Shown: in pieces, positions 51,368-59,257 of the stretch
How the letters are laid out: each line of letters opens with the position of its first letter
How positions within the stretch are numbered: the first letter of the stretch is position 1
From: Paenibacillus sp. URB8-2
Lineage (GTDB): Bacteria > Bacillota > Bacilli > Paenibacillales > Paenibacillaceae
Length of the DNA: 64,000 nucleotides
Assembly: GCF_013393385.1 (NCBI RefSeq)
Contig: NZ_AP023239.1
Location: forward strand, 1,364,001 to 1,428,000
Direction: 5' to 3'
The notes under the pieces: generated by a model
The model's input: only the letters and a program-made list of their open reading frames with translations
What the model was told of the DNA's origin: nothing
Database searches by the model: none
Position numbers and translations under genes: made by a program

Positions 51368-51532
51368 TTGCGCTAGGCGCCGACGATGGAGCCCGGGCCG
51401 TAGATACGCCCCTGCCTAGGCCTAGCCAGCCCTGTACAAGCCGCACGGCACGAGAGTCGGCGCCTTCATCACCGGCCGCTGTAGAGTCGCATTGCGATGG
51501 GCGCCGACGATGGCACACCGTAGATACACCCC
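51368..51532 (+). repeat. Pair of degenerate direct repeats after the M14 peptidase gene
   Basis: Copy one starts at 51368 and copy two at 51492. They share the block GGCGCCGACGATGG exactly (51376-51389 and 51500-51513) and CCGTAGATAC followed by CCCC (51398 and 51518), with 8 versus 4 bases in between. An inverted GTCGGCGCC also occurs near 51456. Origin unknown. Confidence 0.6.
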
Positions 51533-51573
51533 GGCACACAAGCCCTTCCGCCGCCGAACCGAAATATAACCCA

Positions 51574-51622
51574 AACAGCCTGCCCTCATGCAGATACGAA
51601 TACTGCATAGAGGCAGGCTGTT
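51574..51622. terminator. Bidirectional terminator between the M14 peptidase and the dehydrogenase
   Basis: An 11-bp stem AACAGCCTGCC / GGCAGGCTGTT with inner arms ATGCAG/CTGCAT. It lies between convergent genes and could stop both, although its T-tracts are short. Confidence 0.72.
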
Positions 51623-51650
51623 CTTGTACCTTATTGAAAATTTGGCGACC

Positions 51651-52538
51651 TTATTCGCCTATCTTACGGCCGATCCAGGCTTCGTAGGTTTTCACGACAG
51701 CGGATAGGTCTTCCTCGCTGCTGCCGCTGTTGTATCCCGCTTGGAACAGACTCTTGGCGAGTTCCAAGGCAGGTGTAGGTACGCCGCTCGCGTCGCTCAG
51801 CGCAGATGCAAGTTTCAGATCCTTCAGCATCAGCCCCCGCGAGAACTGGTTGCTGAAGTCGCCCTCGATAATTTTGCGGCCCTTCAGTTCAACCTGTTTG
51901 CTGCCGGCTGAGCCGTTCCGCACTAGTTCCAGGAATTTGTCGGCAGGCACACCGGACTTCACCGCGATGGAGAAGCCTTCGGCAAGCGCGATATTATGAA
52001 TGCCGACCATCGCGTTGTGCGCCAGCTTCGCCGCGGCGCCGCTGCCATTCTCGCCCATGTGAAGTAGCAGCTTGCCCATCGCGTCGAACAGGTCGCGGTT
52101 TGATTCAATAATATCGGCGCTGCCGCCGACCATGAATACGAGCGTACCTTCCACAGCGCCCGGCTTGCTGCCGGTCACCGGAGCGTCGAGGAAATGCCCG
52201 CCCTTGCTTTCGACGGCGGACGCGATTTCCTTCACTAGCCCCGGTGAGATCGTGCTGGAGTCGATCACAACCGCTCCCGGCTTCAGAGCTTCCAGAATTC
52301 CAGCCGGGCCGTAAAAGATTTCGCGGATCGAATCATCGTTGCTGACCATGGTAATAATAACGTCCTTGCCTTCCGAGGCGGCCTGTGGAGTAGCCGCGGC
52401 TGCGGCGCCTTCTTTTACCAGCGGATCGCATTTTGAAGCTGTGCGGTTGTACACCGTTACCTGAAATCCTGCGCGCAGCAGGTTGGAGGCCATGGGTGCT
52501 CCCATCGTACCGAGTCCGATAAATCCGATTTGTTTCAT
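51651..52538 (-). CDS. 3-hydroxyisobutyrate dehydrogenase-like NAD(P)-dependent oxidoreductase
   Basis: A 295-residue beta-hydroxyacid dehydrogenase. The N-terminal Rossmann motif is IGFIGLGTMGAPMASNLLRAGF. DAPVTGSKPGAVEGTLVFMVGG is the substrate-binding signature and the catalytic lysine lies in AAKLAHN. The family includes 3-hydroxyisobutyrate dehydrogenase, tartronate-semialdehyde reductase and related enzymes; the exact substrate cannot be told. It is a single-gene unit on the minus strand. Confidence 0.93.
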   Translation of the reverse strand: MKQIGFIGLGTMGAPMASNLLRAGFQVTVYNRTASKCDPLVKEGAAAAATPQAASEGKDVIITMVSNDDSIREIFYGPAGILEALKPGAVVIDSSTISPGLVKEIASAVESKGGHFLDAPVTGSKPGAVEGTLVFMVGGSADIIESNRDLFDAMGKLLLHMGENGSGAAAKLAHNAMVGIHNIALAEGFSIAVKSGVPADKFLELVRNGSAGSKQVELKGRKIIEGDFSNQFSRGLMLKDLKLASALSDASGVPTPALELAKSLFQAGYNSGSSEEDLSAVVKTYEAWIGRKIGE

Positions 52539-52858
52539 AAAATTTCACACCTTTGCTAATAGAGGTAGCAGAAGAACGGAAATAACTGCGGAAGAAGGAC
52601 TGGACCTGTTCCGAATCAGCTTATCCCCCGGACTTCCAGCCTATTCTTTTTCATTTTAGCACGAGCTGGAGAGTGGTTCCAACCCGCGCAAGCCGCTCCT
52701 GCATGGGAAACGCTTCCGTCAAAGACTCCGTTTTTATCAAATTGATACTTTTGCCTGTGCCTTAGGACCTTGCCAGCCCAGTGAAATTAAAGTATCCTAT
52801 TATAAAGTTGTTACAATTCGTGTCAAATCGATAGCTAAATAGGAGGGTTCCTTAACCG
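52539..52858. other. Divergent intergenic region before pgi
   Basis: These 320 bases separate the leftward dehydrogenase from pgi. They contain the pgi promoter at 52770-52798. No open frame with a ribosome site and no terminator-like hairpin were seen in the rest. Confidence 0.5.
52770..52798 (+). promoter_or_regulatory. Promoter of pgi
   Basis: TTGCCA (52770-52775), a 17-base spacer and TATCCT (52793-52798), about 60 bases before the start codon. Confidence 0.6.
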
Positions 52859-54214
52859 ATGTCCAAAAAGATCAGTTTTGATTACAGCAAAGCCCTGTCC
52901 TTCATTAACCAGCACGAAATCGACTATTTTGCAGCACCAATCAAACTAGCCCATGAGCAATTGCATACCAAAACTGGCACGGGTTCCGACTATACCGGAT
53001 GGATCGATCTTCCCCACGACTACGATAAAGAAGAGTTCGCCCGCATTCAGGCGGCCGCGAAGAAAATTCAAAGCGACTCCGATGTGCTGATCGTTATCGG
53101 CATCGGCGGTTCTTACTTGGGAGCCCGCGCAGCGATTGAATCGCTGACCCATTCTTTCTACAACAATCTGGAGAAGGGCAAGCGGAAGACGCCCGAAATT
53201 TATTTTGCAGGAAACAATATCAGCTCGACTTATCTCACCCATTTGATCAATCTTCTTGAAGGCAAGGATTTCTCGGTCAACGTCATTTCCAAATCCGGTA
53301 CGACTACCGAGCCTGCGATTGCTTTCCGGGTGTTCCGCGCCGAGCTGGAGAAGAAATACGGCAAGGAAGAAGCTCGCAAGCGTATTTACGCTACAACCGA
53401 CAAGGCAAGAGGCGCGCTCAAGACACTGGCTAACGAAGAGGGCTATGAGTCGTTTATTATTCCGGACGATGTGGGTGGACGCTATTCCGTACTGACCCCG
53501 GTTGGCCTGCTGCCGATTGCCGCTGCCGGTATCGACATCGAAGAAATGATGAAAGGCGCCGCAGCCGCCGCTGACGAGTTCAACAATCCGGATGTGGCGA
53601 CTAACCAGAGCTATCAATACGCAGCCGTCCGCAATGCTCTTTACCGCAAAGGCAAGACGACGGAAATTCTCGTAAACTACGAGCCGTCGCTCCATTACGT
53701 ATCCGAATGGTGGAAGCAGCTGTTCGGCGAGAGCGAAGGCAAGGACTTCAAAGGGATTTACCCTTCCTCCGTGGATTTCTCGACGGACCTGCACTCGATG
53801 GGACAATTCATTCAGGAGGGCAACCGCAACATTTTTGAAACGGTTATCCAAGTGGATCAAGTTCGGGAACACATTACAATCGAGAGCGATCCAGACGATC
53901 TGGACGGACTCAACTTCCTGGCCGGACAGACCGTGGACTTCGTGAACAAGAAGGCGTTCCAAGGCACGCTGCTTGCGCATACCGACGGGCAAGTTCCGAA
54001 CTTGGTTGTCACGATCCCGGATCAAACGGCTTACAGCTTTGGCTATCTCGTATACTTCTTTGAAAAAGCCTGCGGTATCAGCGGATATCTGCTTGGCGTC
54101 AACCCGTTCGACCAACCGGGCGTAGAAGCGTACAAGAAGAACATGTTCGCGCTGCTCGGCAAGCCGGGGTATGAAAAAGAAAAAGCGGAGCTCGAGGCCA
54201 GACTTACCGAATAG
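52859..54214 (+). CDS. pgi: Glucose-6-phosphate isomerase
   Basis: A 451-residue cytoplasmic enzyme that interconverts glucose-6-phosphate and fructose-6-phosphate. [19 protein letters not shown] is the sugar-phosphate loop. [19 protein letters not shown], the catalytic-glutamate region [22 protein letters not shown] and the late [18 protein letters not shown] are all intact. Length matches the short Bacillus form (about 450). The ribosome site GGAGGG precedes the ATG. Confidence 0.97.
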   Translation: MSKKISFDYSKALSFINQHEIDYFAAPIKLAHEQLHTKTGTGSDYTGWIDLPHDYDKEEFARIQAAAKKIQSDSDVLIVIGIGGSYLGARAAIESLTHSFYNNLEKGKRKTPEIYFAGNNISSTYLTHLINLLEGKDFSVNVISKSGTTTEPAIAFRVFRAELEKKYGKEEARKRIYATTDKARGALKTLANEEGYESFIIPDDVGGRYSVLTPVGLLPIAAAGIDIEEMMKGAAAAADEFNNPDVATNQSYQYAAVRNALYRKGKTTEILVNYEPSLHYVSEWWKQLFGESEGKDFKGIYPSSVDFSTDLHSMGQFIQEGNRNIFETVIQVDQVREHITIESDPDDLDGLNFLAGQTVDFVNKKAFQGTLLAHTDGQVPNLVVTIPDQTAYSFGYLVYFFEKACGISGYLLGVNPFDQPGVEAYKKNMFALLGKPGYEKEKAELEARLTE

Positions 54215-54257
54215 ATTATCATTTCTCACCTCATATCACACTACAGTAATTCACCAG

Positions 54258-54296
54258 GGAGCAGTCCATAGGTAATCCAATACCGCGGGCTGCTCC
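54258..54296 (+). terminator. Possible terminator of pgi
   Basis: GGAGCAG (54258-54264) pairs with CTGCTCC (54290-54296), with further C-G pairs inward, but the tail is only weakly T-rich. Confidence 0.45.
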
Positions 54297-54338
54297 TCGT
54301 ATATATCAAGATCACAGCGAATAAGGAATGAATGAACA

Positions 54339-54971
54339 ATGCTGGAACAATACCGGACGGTGCGGTCTTCCGGTTCCAAGGAAATCGTTATCCGCAAGTC
54401 ACGTTTTATCGGACATGTCATGCCGGTGGAGACGGAAGAAGAAGCGGTTCAGTTTATTGAAGACGTTAAGAAGAAGCATTGGAATGCTACGCATAACTGT
54501 TCCGCGTATATGATTGGGGAACGGGACGAAATTCAGAAGCAGTCGGACGACGGGGAACCGAGCGGTACGGCGGGGAAGCCGATTCTGGAAGTCATTCGCA
54601 GCCAAGGCATCAAAAATGCGGCTATAGTCGTTACACGTTACTTCGGAGGGATTTTGCTTGGAGCGGGAGGCCTGATTCGGGCCTACACGGACGGCGCCGT
54701 ACTGGCGCTTGAAGCCGGCGAAGTCATCACCCGCGTTCTGCGCCGTGAAGTGTTTGTGGAATTGGACTATACCTGGCTCGGCAAGGTCGAGAATGAACTG
54801 AGGGGCCGGGGGACGAAAACCGGCGAAACGGAGTTCACCGACAAGGTCAAGCTGACATGCCTGCCGCGGAATGAAGAATCAGATGCCTTCAAGGCTTGGA
54901 TAACGGATTTGACCCAGGGACAAGCGGTTGTTACGGAGGGAAGACAGATTTATTACAGCGAAGGGGAATAA
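54339..54971 (+). CDS. YigZ/IMPACT family protein
   Basis: A 210-residue protein. The N-terminal UPF0029 domain includes IVIRKSRFIGHVMPVETEEEA, SDDGEPSGTAGKPIL and NAAIVVTRYFGGILLGAGGL. The C-terminal part (about 140-205) is the DUF1949 domain. The family (YvyE in Bacillus) is related to the translation regulator IMPACT; its exact bacterial role is not established. The TetR gene follows 5 bases after its stop, so they form an operon. Confidence 0.93.
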   Translation: MLEQYRTVRSSGSKEIVIRKSRFIGHVMPVETEEEAVQFIEDVKKKHWNATHNCSAYMIGERDEIQKQSDDGEPSGTAGKPILEVIRSQGIKNAAIVVTRYFGGILLGAGGLIRAYTDGAVLALEAGEVITRVLRREVFVELDYTWLGKVENELRGRGTKTGETEFTDKVKLTCLPRNEESDAFKAWITDLTQGQAVVTEGRQIYYSEGE

Positions 54972-54976
54972 AAATT

Positions 54977-55558
54977 ATGGCTAGAAGAGCAGTGGAACAG
55001 GAGTTGTCGAGGGAAAGGATTCTGGAGGCGGCAAGACACCTTTTCATTACGAAGGGTTATCGGGCCATCTCCATGCGCAGCATAGGTCAACATTTGGGAT
55101 ACAGCCACGGGTCCCTCTATTATCACTTTAAGGAAAAAGCGGAGCTGTTCTATGCCATCGTGGTTGAAGATTTCAACCGTTTGGCCGAATTGCTCGACGA
55201 TTCGATGAGCAGACCTCCGGAAGAAGGAGTAAGCAAGGTGGAGCAGCTCATGCTGGAGTTTATCCGCTTCGGGCTGGACCATCCGTATCAATACGAAATT
55301 ATGTTCATGATCCGGGACGAAGAGCTGTTGGCTTACTGTCGAGCGGAACAGGGAAAATGTTTTGATTTGTTCTCCGGTATGATCCGGCGCCATTTGAAAG
55401 AGGAAGGCTATGTGCCGGAAGACTGGCAGAGCGTGCCGCTGACGCTGTTCCTGTCCGCCCACGGCTTTATTTCGTACTACATCCAGGACAAAATCATGTT
55501 TGACGATGTGAAGTCAGCAGCGCTGGCGCATGTCAGGGTGTTGTGCCGCAGCCTGTAG
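54977..55558 (+). CDS. TetR-family transcriptional regulator
   Basis: A 193-residue regulator. The N-terminal HTH reads RILEAARHLFITKGYRAISMRSIGQ, then HLGYSHGSLYYHFKEKAELFYAI (residues about 14-60). The C-terminal ligand domain (70-193) is generic. ATG 54977 has GAAGGGGAA upstream; the frame open from 54896 overlaps yigZ and is rejected. The regulated genes and ligand are unknown; with no divergent partner, yigZ or itself is a possible target. Confidence 0.88.
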   Translation: MARRAVEQELSRERILEAARHLFITKGYRAISMRSIGQHLGYSHGSLYYHFKEKAELFYAIVVEDFNRLAELLDDSMSRPPEEGVSKVEQLMLEFIRFGLDHPYQYEIMFMIRDEELLAYCRAEQGKCFDLFSGMIRRHLKEEGYVPEDWQSVPLTLFLSAHGFISYYIQDKIMFDDVKSAALAHVRVLCRSL

Positions 55559-55644
55559 GCGGATATTTTTTCATCCTTTTACGCTTTATGGCTGTAAATT
55601 GGTAATCAGGTGCTCCTCTGCCACGTAAAAGTGGAAAGGCGCAG

Positions 55645-55694
55645 CAAGTAAAAGGCCGATTCGGCGTTTTGTTCCGAAAGCGGCCTTTTACTTG
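55645..55694 (+). terminator. Terminator of the TetR transcript
   Basis: A perfect 14-bp stem (55645-55658 with 55681-55694) with an inner TTCGG/CCGAA pair. It contains a T4 run at the descending side. The structured element A begins at the very next base. Confidence 0.8.
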
Positions 55695-55795
55695 AAATAT
55701 CAGAAATTATAAGCTTCGCGCTTATCTTTAACCTGATATTTTTACGAGAGACGGATGCCTTCCTCTTCCAGAGGACGGCGAAGCCGTTTCTTCTT
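55695..55795 (+). repeat. Two-domain structured element, copy A
   Basis: Domain 1: AAATATCAG (55695-55703) pairs with CTGATATTT (55733-55741), inner ATAAGC (55709-55714) with GCTTAT (55720-55725). The five-base linker TTACG follows. Domain 2: AGAGACGG (55747-55754) pairs with CCGTTTCT (55784-55791), inner TCCTCT with AGAGGA. It is related to copy B at 60370, with several paired changes. It lies between the convergent TetR and yjbQ genes. Role unknown. Confidence 0.75.
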
Positions 55796-55806
55796 ATGTC
55801 CTGCTG

Positions 55807-56208
55807 CTACCCTTCAATGATTTTTACATAATACTGCCGGCGTCTGGGGCCGTCGAATTCGCAAAAATAAATGCCCTGCCACCGTCCCAGCAGCAGTTCG
55901 CCTTCGTGGATAATAATGCTCTGGGATGGCCCCGCCGTTATCGATTTGAGATGCGCCGCCGTGTTGCCTTCCGCATGGCGATACTTTGGATGCTCCCAAG
56001 GATACACCTCGTCCAGACGCATCAGCACATCATGCTTCACATCGGGATCGGCGTTTTCGTTGATCGCGATGCCGGCTGTTGTGTGGGGGCAATATACAAC
56101 CGCTATTCCGTTCCGGACGCCGCTTTTTCTCAGATAAGAAATAACCTCTCTGGTAATATCCCGCAGCTCATCCCGCTTGCTCGTAGCAATCTCGACCGTA
56201 TGCAACAC
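55807..56208 (-). CDS. YjbQ/UPF0047 family protein
   Basis: A 133-residue protein of the YjbQ family (sometimes annotated as secondary thiamine-phosphate synthase). Family motifs: YCPHTTAGIAINENADPDV, GNTAAHLKSITAGPSQSIII and LGRWQGIYFCEFDGPRRR. Conserved histidines suggest metal binding. Single-gene unit on the minus strand. Physiological role is not settled for the family. Confidence 0.93.
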   Translation of the reverse strand: MLHTVEIATSKRDELRDITREVISYLRKSGVRNGIAVVYCPHTTAGIAINENADPDVKHDVLMRLDEVYPWEHPKYRHAEGNTAAHLKSITAGPSQSIIIHEGELLLGRWQGIYFCEFDGPRRRQYYVKIIEG

Positions 56209-56282
56209 TAACGGATTCCCCTTTCATTAGTCGATTTCAACCCTTTCACAAACTATTTTACCCTAAAATGATTCGAAAGTAA

Positions 56283-56312
56283 TTGACGATGGCAAGAGGA
56301 GGGTGGTAAAGT
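56283..56312 (+). promoter_or_regulatory. Putative promoter of the sulfate transport operon
   Basis: TTGACG (56283-56288), an 18-base spacer and TAAAGT (56307-56312). A perfect palindrome TAATAATTATTA (56315-56326) sits at the expected start site and may be a repressor site, for example for a CymR-like cysteine regulator; the factor is a guess. Confidence 0.45.
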
Positions 56313-56408
56313 AGTAATAATTATTAAACCCAGTATGTTAATAGGAATTAAAGATCGCCACATTGCTAGTATACCGACCCGTCAGCCGGAGGTAGGAGGA
56401 TATATCTT

Positions 56409-57224
56409 TTGAATTCGCTGCTAAGACACAAAGGATGGACCTGGGGATTCCGAACCACGATTCTGCTTTACTTCGTCGTATTGATCGTGCTTCCGATTCT
56501 TGGCGTCTATTACAACTCATTTTCACTCGGCTTCAAAAATTTTGTCGAAAGTATATCTGACCCCATTGCCTGGAAATCAGTACTGCTCACGCTCAGACTT
56601 GCGCTGATTGCGACTATTATGAATGTCGCTCTGGGAACTATGATCGCCTGGGTGCTGGTCCGCTACAAATTCCCCGGAAGGTCGCTGCTCAACAGTCTGG
56701 TCGATCTGCCATTCGCTCTGCCGACGGCGGTCGGGGGACTGATGATTCTGCTGCTGCTCGGTCCGGGAAGCCTTATCGGCGGAGCGGCGGAAGCGCTTGG
56801 GCTGGAAATCGTCTTTCATCAGCCGGCCATTGTCATCGCGATGGTCTTTGTAACCTTTCCGTTTGTCATCCGGGCGGTACAGCCGCTGCTGGAAGAGCTT
56901 GACCCTTCCGAGGAAGAAGCGGCCTACACGATGGGAGCCGCGGGCAGCCGGGTGTTCCGGAAGGTTATTCTACCGTCCATGGCGCCCGGCATGATCGGTG
57001 GAGGTATGCTTGCCTTCTCCCGGGCGCTTGCCGAATTCGGGGCCGTCGTATTGGTGGCGGGCAATATTCCGGGGCGAACGCTTGTCTCGTCGGTATTTAT
57101 ATACGGCGAGGTGGAGAGCGACAATCCGACTGGCGCCGCGGCCGTCTCCATTATTTTGCTGACTCTCTCCTTCCTGATCCTCTGGCTGATCAACATGGCG
57201 CAAATGAGGGGGAGAAGATCATGA
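56409..57224 (+). CDS. cysT: Sulfate ABC transporter permease CysT
   Basis: A 271-residue permease that starts with TTG behind TAGGAGGA at 8 bases. About six helices; the EAA loop EEEAAYTMGAAGSRVFRKVILPSMAPG (residues about 170-195) and PFALPTAVGGLMILLLLGP are typical of CysT/CysU. It forms the channel with CysW. First gene of the sulfate operon, ATGA overlap with cysW. Sulfate (or thiosulfate) is inferred from the family and the binding protein. Confidence 0.95.
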   Translation: MNSLLRHKGWTWGFRTTILLYFVVLIVLPILGVYYNSFSLGFKNFVESISDPIAWKSVLLTLRLALIATIMNVALGTMIAWVLVRYKFPGRSLLNSLVDLPFALPTAVGGLMILLLLGPGSLIGGAAEALGLEIVFHQPAIVIAMVFVTFPFVIRAVQPLLEELDPSEEEAAYTMGAAGSRVFRKVILPSMAPGMIGGGMLAFSRALAEFGAVVLVAGNIPGRTLVSSVFIYGEVESDNPTGAAAVSIILLTLSFLILWLINMAQMRGRRS

Positions 57225-58018
57225 GAAGGCTGTGGATTGGACTTACCTATATCGTTTTCTTTCTGTTGATAGCCGCTCCCCTGGGTAAAATAATCTCCAA
57301 TGCCTTCAGTCAAGGTCTTCCCGGATTCCGGGATGCCCTGACAAGGCCGGAGGCGCTGCACGCACTGATGATGACCGCGCTGGTCGTCGTAACGGTGACG
57401 GTGCTGAACACAGTGTTCGGGATAATGACGGCTCTTTATCTGGTTCGAGCCGAGTGGCTCAGCTCCCGGCTGAAGAACCTGCTTAACAGTATCGTCGATC
57501 TTCCATACGCGGTATCACCTGTCATCGGCGGATTGATGATTGTCCTGCTGCTTGGACCGGACAGCGCGCTTGGGGCGGTGTTTGAACATATCGGCTTCAA
57601 TATCGTTTATGCTTTTCCAGGGATGGTCATCGCCACCCTGTTCGTAACATTCCCGCTGATGGTCAGGGAAGTGATGCCCGTTCTGCAGGAAATCGGCGGG
57701 CAGCAGGAGGAGGCCGCTTCGACGCTCGGAGCGTACGGGTGGAAGACCTTCTGGAAGGTAACCTGGCCTTCGATTCAATGGGCGGTGACCTATGGCGTCA
57801 TTCTTACGGTCGCCCGCTCGCTGGGTGAATTCGGGGCCGTGCTCGTTGTATCAGGCAACATTATGAACAAGACTCAGACGGCGACGACGCTGGTCTACCA
57901 GGATGTCGAGAACTTTAATGTAACGGCGGCGGGCGGCGTCGCGCTCGTATTGGCCGCTTTTTCGGTAGGACTTCTGCTGCTCATGGAATGGAGCAAGAAA
58001 AGAAAGGAAGTGCGTTGA
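57221..58018 (+). CDS. cysW: Sulfate ABC transporter permease CysW
   Basis: A 265-residue permease. LIAAPLGKIISNAFSQGL lies at the N-terminus, DLPYAVSPVIGGLMIVLLLGPD near residue 90 and the EAA loop QQEEAASTLGAYGWKTFWKVTWPS near 170. It overlaps cysT by 4 bases and is followed by cysA after 1 base. All elements are intact and the length is normal for the family. Confidence 0.95.
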   Translation: MRRLWIGLTYIVFFLLIAAPLGKIISNAFSQGLPGFRDALTRPEALHALMMTALVVVTVTVLNTVFGIMTALYLVRAEWLSSRLKNLLNSIVDLPYAVSPVIGGLMIVLLLGPDSALGAVFEHIGFNIVYAFPGMVIATLFVTFPLMVREVMPVLQEIGGQQEEAASTLGAYGWKTFWKVTWPSIQWAVTYGVILTVARSLGEFGAVLVVSGNIMNKTQTATTLVYQDVENFNVTAAGGVALVLAAFSVGLLLLMEWSKKRKEVR

Positions 58019-58019
58019 C

Positions 58020-59084
58020 ATGCATGTGGAAGTACGCGGACTTAACAAGCATTTTGGCAATTTTCATGCGGTGAAGGATGTCAGCTTTGAAATTACAAAA
58101 GGTCATCTGATCGGCCTGCTCGGCCCGAGCGGAGGCGGCAAAACGTCCATCCTGCGGATGCTGGCGGGTCTTGAAACGCCGGATGCCGGCGAAATCGTCT
58201 TCCATGGGCAGGTGGTCAATAATCTTCCTCCGCAGGAGCGCGGGATTGGATTTGTGTTCCAGAACTATGCGCTGTTCAAGCATATGACGGTATATGATAA
58301 CATTGCCTTCGGGCTTAAAGTGAAAAAAGCGAACAAAAGCTTCATTCGCGACCGGGTTATGGAATTGGTGGAGCTGACGGGGCTTAAGGGCTTCGAGAAG
58401 CGGTATCCGCAGCAGCTGTCCGGCGGACAGCGCCAGCGGGTGGCGTTCGCCCGGGCGCTTGCGCCAGAGCCACAGCTGCTGCTGCTCGACGAGCCGTTCG
58501 CCGCGATCGACGCCAAGATCCGCCAAGAACTTCGCTCCTGGCTGCGTGAACTGATCGAACGTGTCGGAATCACTTCGATATTCGTGACTCATGACCAGGA
58601 TGAGGCGATTGAAGTTGCGGACGAAATCATGATCATTAACCAGGGCCGCTTGGAACAGAAAGGCACGCCGTGGGATATTTACAAGGAGCCAAAGACGACA
58701 TTCGTGGCGACCTTTATCGGTGAATCGACGCTGATCGAGAACGCTGCCGAGCTGAAAGGGTTCCAGCCGGCTGAAGGCAGCCAGTCGACAAAAGCACTGA
58801 TCCGTCCCGAATACATCGAAGTTGGCGAGCTTCAGGATTTCAAAATGGCTTCGGCAACCGAGAAAGGCATTGTCAAGCATCTGCAATTCCGAGGCAGCGA
58901 ATGGCTGGTCGAGGTGGAAGTGAACGGTCACAAGCTGGTGACCTACCGTTCGCTGGAGAAGGAAACGCTGCAGGTGGGGCAGGAAGTTGCCGTGCTGGTA
59001 CACCGCGCCTACCTGTTCAACGACGAGCGCAGCTGGATTCAGGAGAACAGCCTGAAGGAAGATCCGATGCCGGTTTACATTTAA
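58020..59084 (+). CDS. cysA: Sulfate ABC transporter ATPase CysA
   Basis: A 354-residue ATPase: Walker A GPSGGGKTS (35-43), the signature LSGGQRQRVAFARALA, Walker B LLLLDEPFAAID and the switch TSIFVTHDQDEAIEVAD. A C-terminal TOBE-like domain (240-354) contains ALIRPEYIEV. It powers CysT/CysW. The downstream binding protein is separated by two tandem hairpins (59093-59223). Confidence 0.96.
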   Translation: MHVEVRGLNKHFGNFHAVKDVSFEITKGHLIGLLGPSGGGKTSILRMLAGLETPDAGEIVFHGQVVNNLPPQERGIGFVFQNYALFKHMTVYDNIAFGLKVKKANKSFIRDRVMELVELTGLKGFEKRYPQQLSGGQRQRVAFARALAPEPQLLLLDEPFAAIDAKIRQELRSWLRELIERVGITSIFVTHDQDEAIEVADEIMIINQGRLEQKGTPWDIYKEPKTTFVATFIGESTLIENAAELKGFQPAEGSQSTKALIRPEYIEVGELQDFKMASATEKGIVKHLQFRGSEWLVEVEVNGHKLVTYRSLEKETLQVGQEVAVLVHRAYLFNDERSWIQENSLKEDPMPVYI

Positions 59085-59092
59085 GGCCAATT

Positions 59093-59223
59093 CCCCGCAA
59101 AGTAATCGGAATAGGCATCGGAGCATGGACTTCACTTTGTGGGGTGTTTTAGATGAGTATGGGGTCCCCGCAAAGTAATCGGAACAGGCATCGGAGCATG
59201 GACTTCACTTTGTGGGGTGTTTT
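59093..59223 (+). repeat. Tandem 73-base repeat with terminator-like hairpins between cysA and sbp
   Basis: Two 58-base copies (59093-59150 and 59166-59223) are spaced by 15 bases and differ at a single base. Each folds as CCCCGCAAAGT with ACTTTGTGGGG (one wobble) and is followed by TGTTTT. They could terminate or attenuate the operon, or protect the cysA messenger end. Confidence 0.85.
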
Positions 59224-59257
59224 GGCGGGGCGACTTGGGAAGGAATGAGGCTTGGGA

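Larger units (their letters stand above)
51348..51650. other. Intergenic region with degenerate direct repeats
   Basis: No gene is visible. It holds two imperfect copies of a 41-45-base unit (51368-51412 and 51492-51532, see the repeat entry) and, at the end, a bidirectional terminator. The upstream 100 bases are unusually GC-rich and contain many CpG-type steps. Confidence 0.5.

Noticed and set aside
52946..54229. Minus-strand open frame of 427 codons opposite pgi
   Set aside because: It mirrors the pgi gene exactly and shows no domain; a typical shadow frame.
57981..59135. Minus-strand open frame of 384 codons opposite cysA
   Set aside because: Antisense to an intact ABC ATPase and without recognisable protein features.
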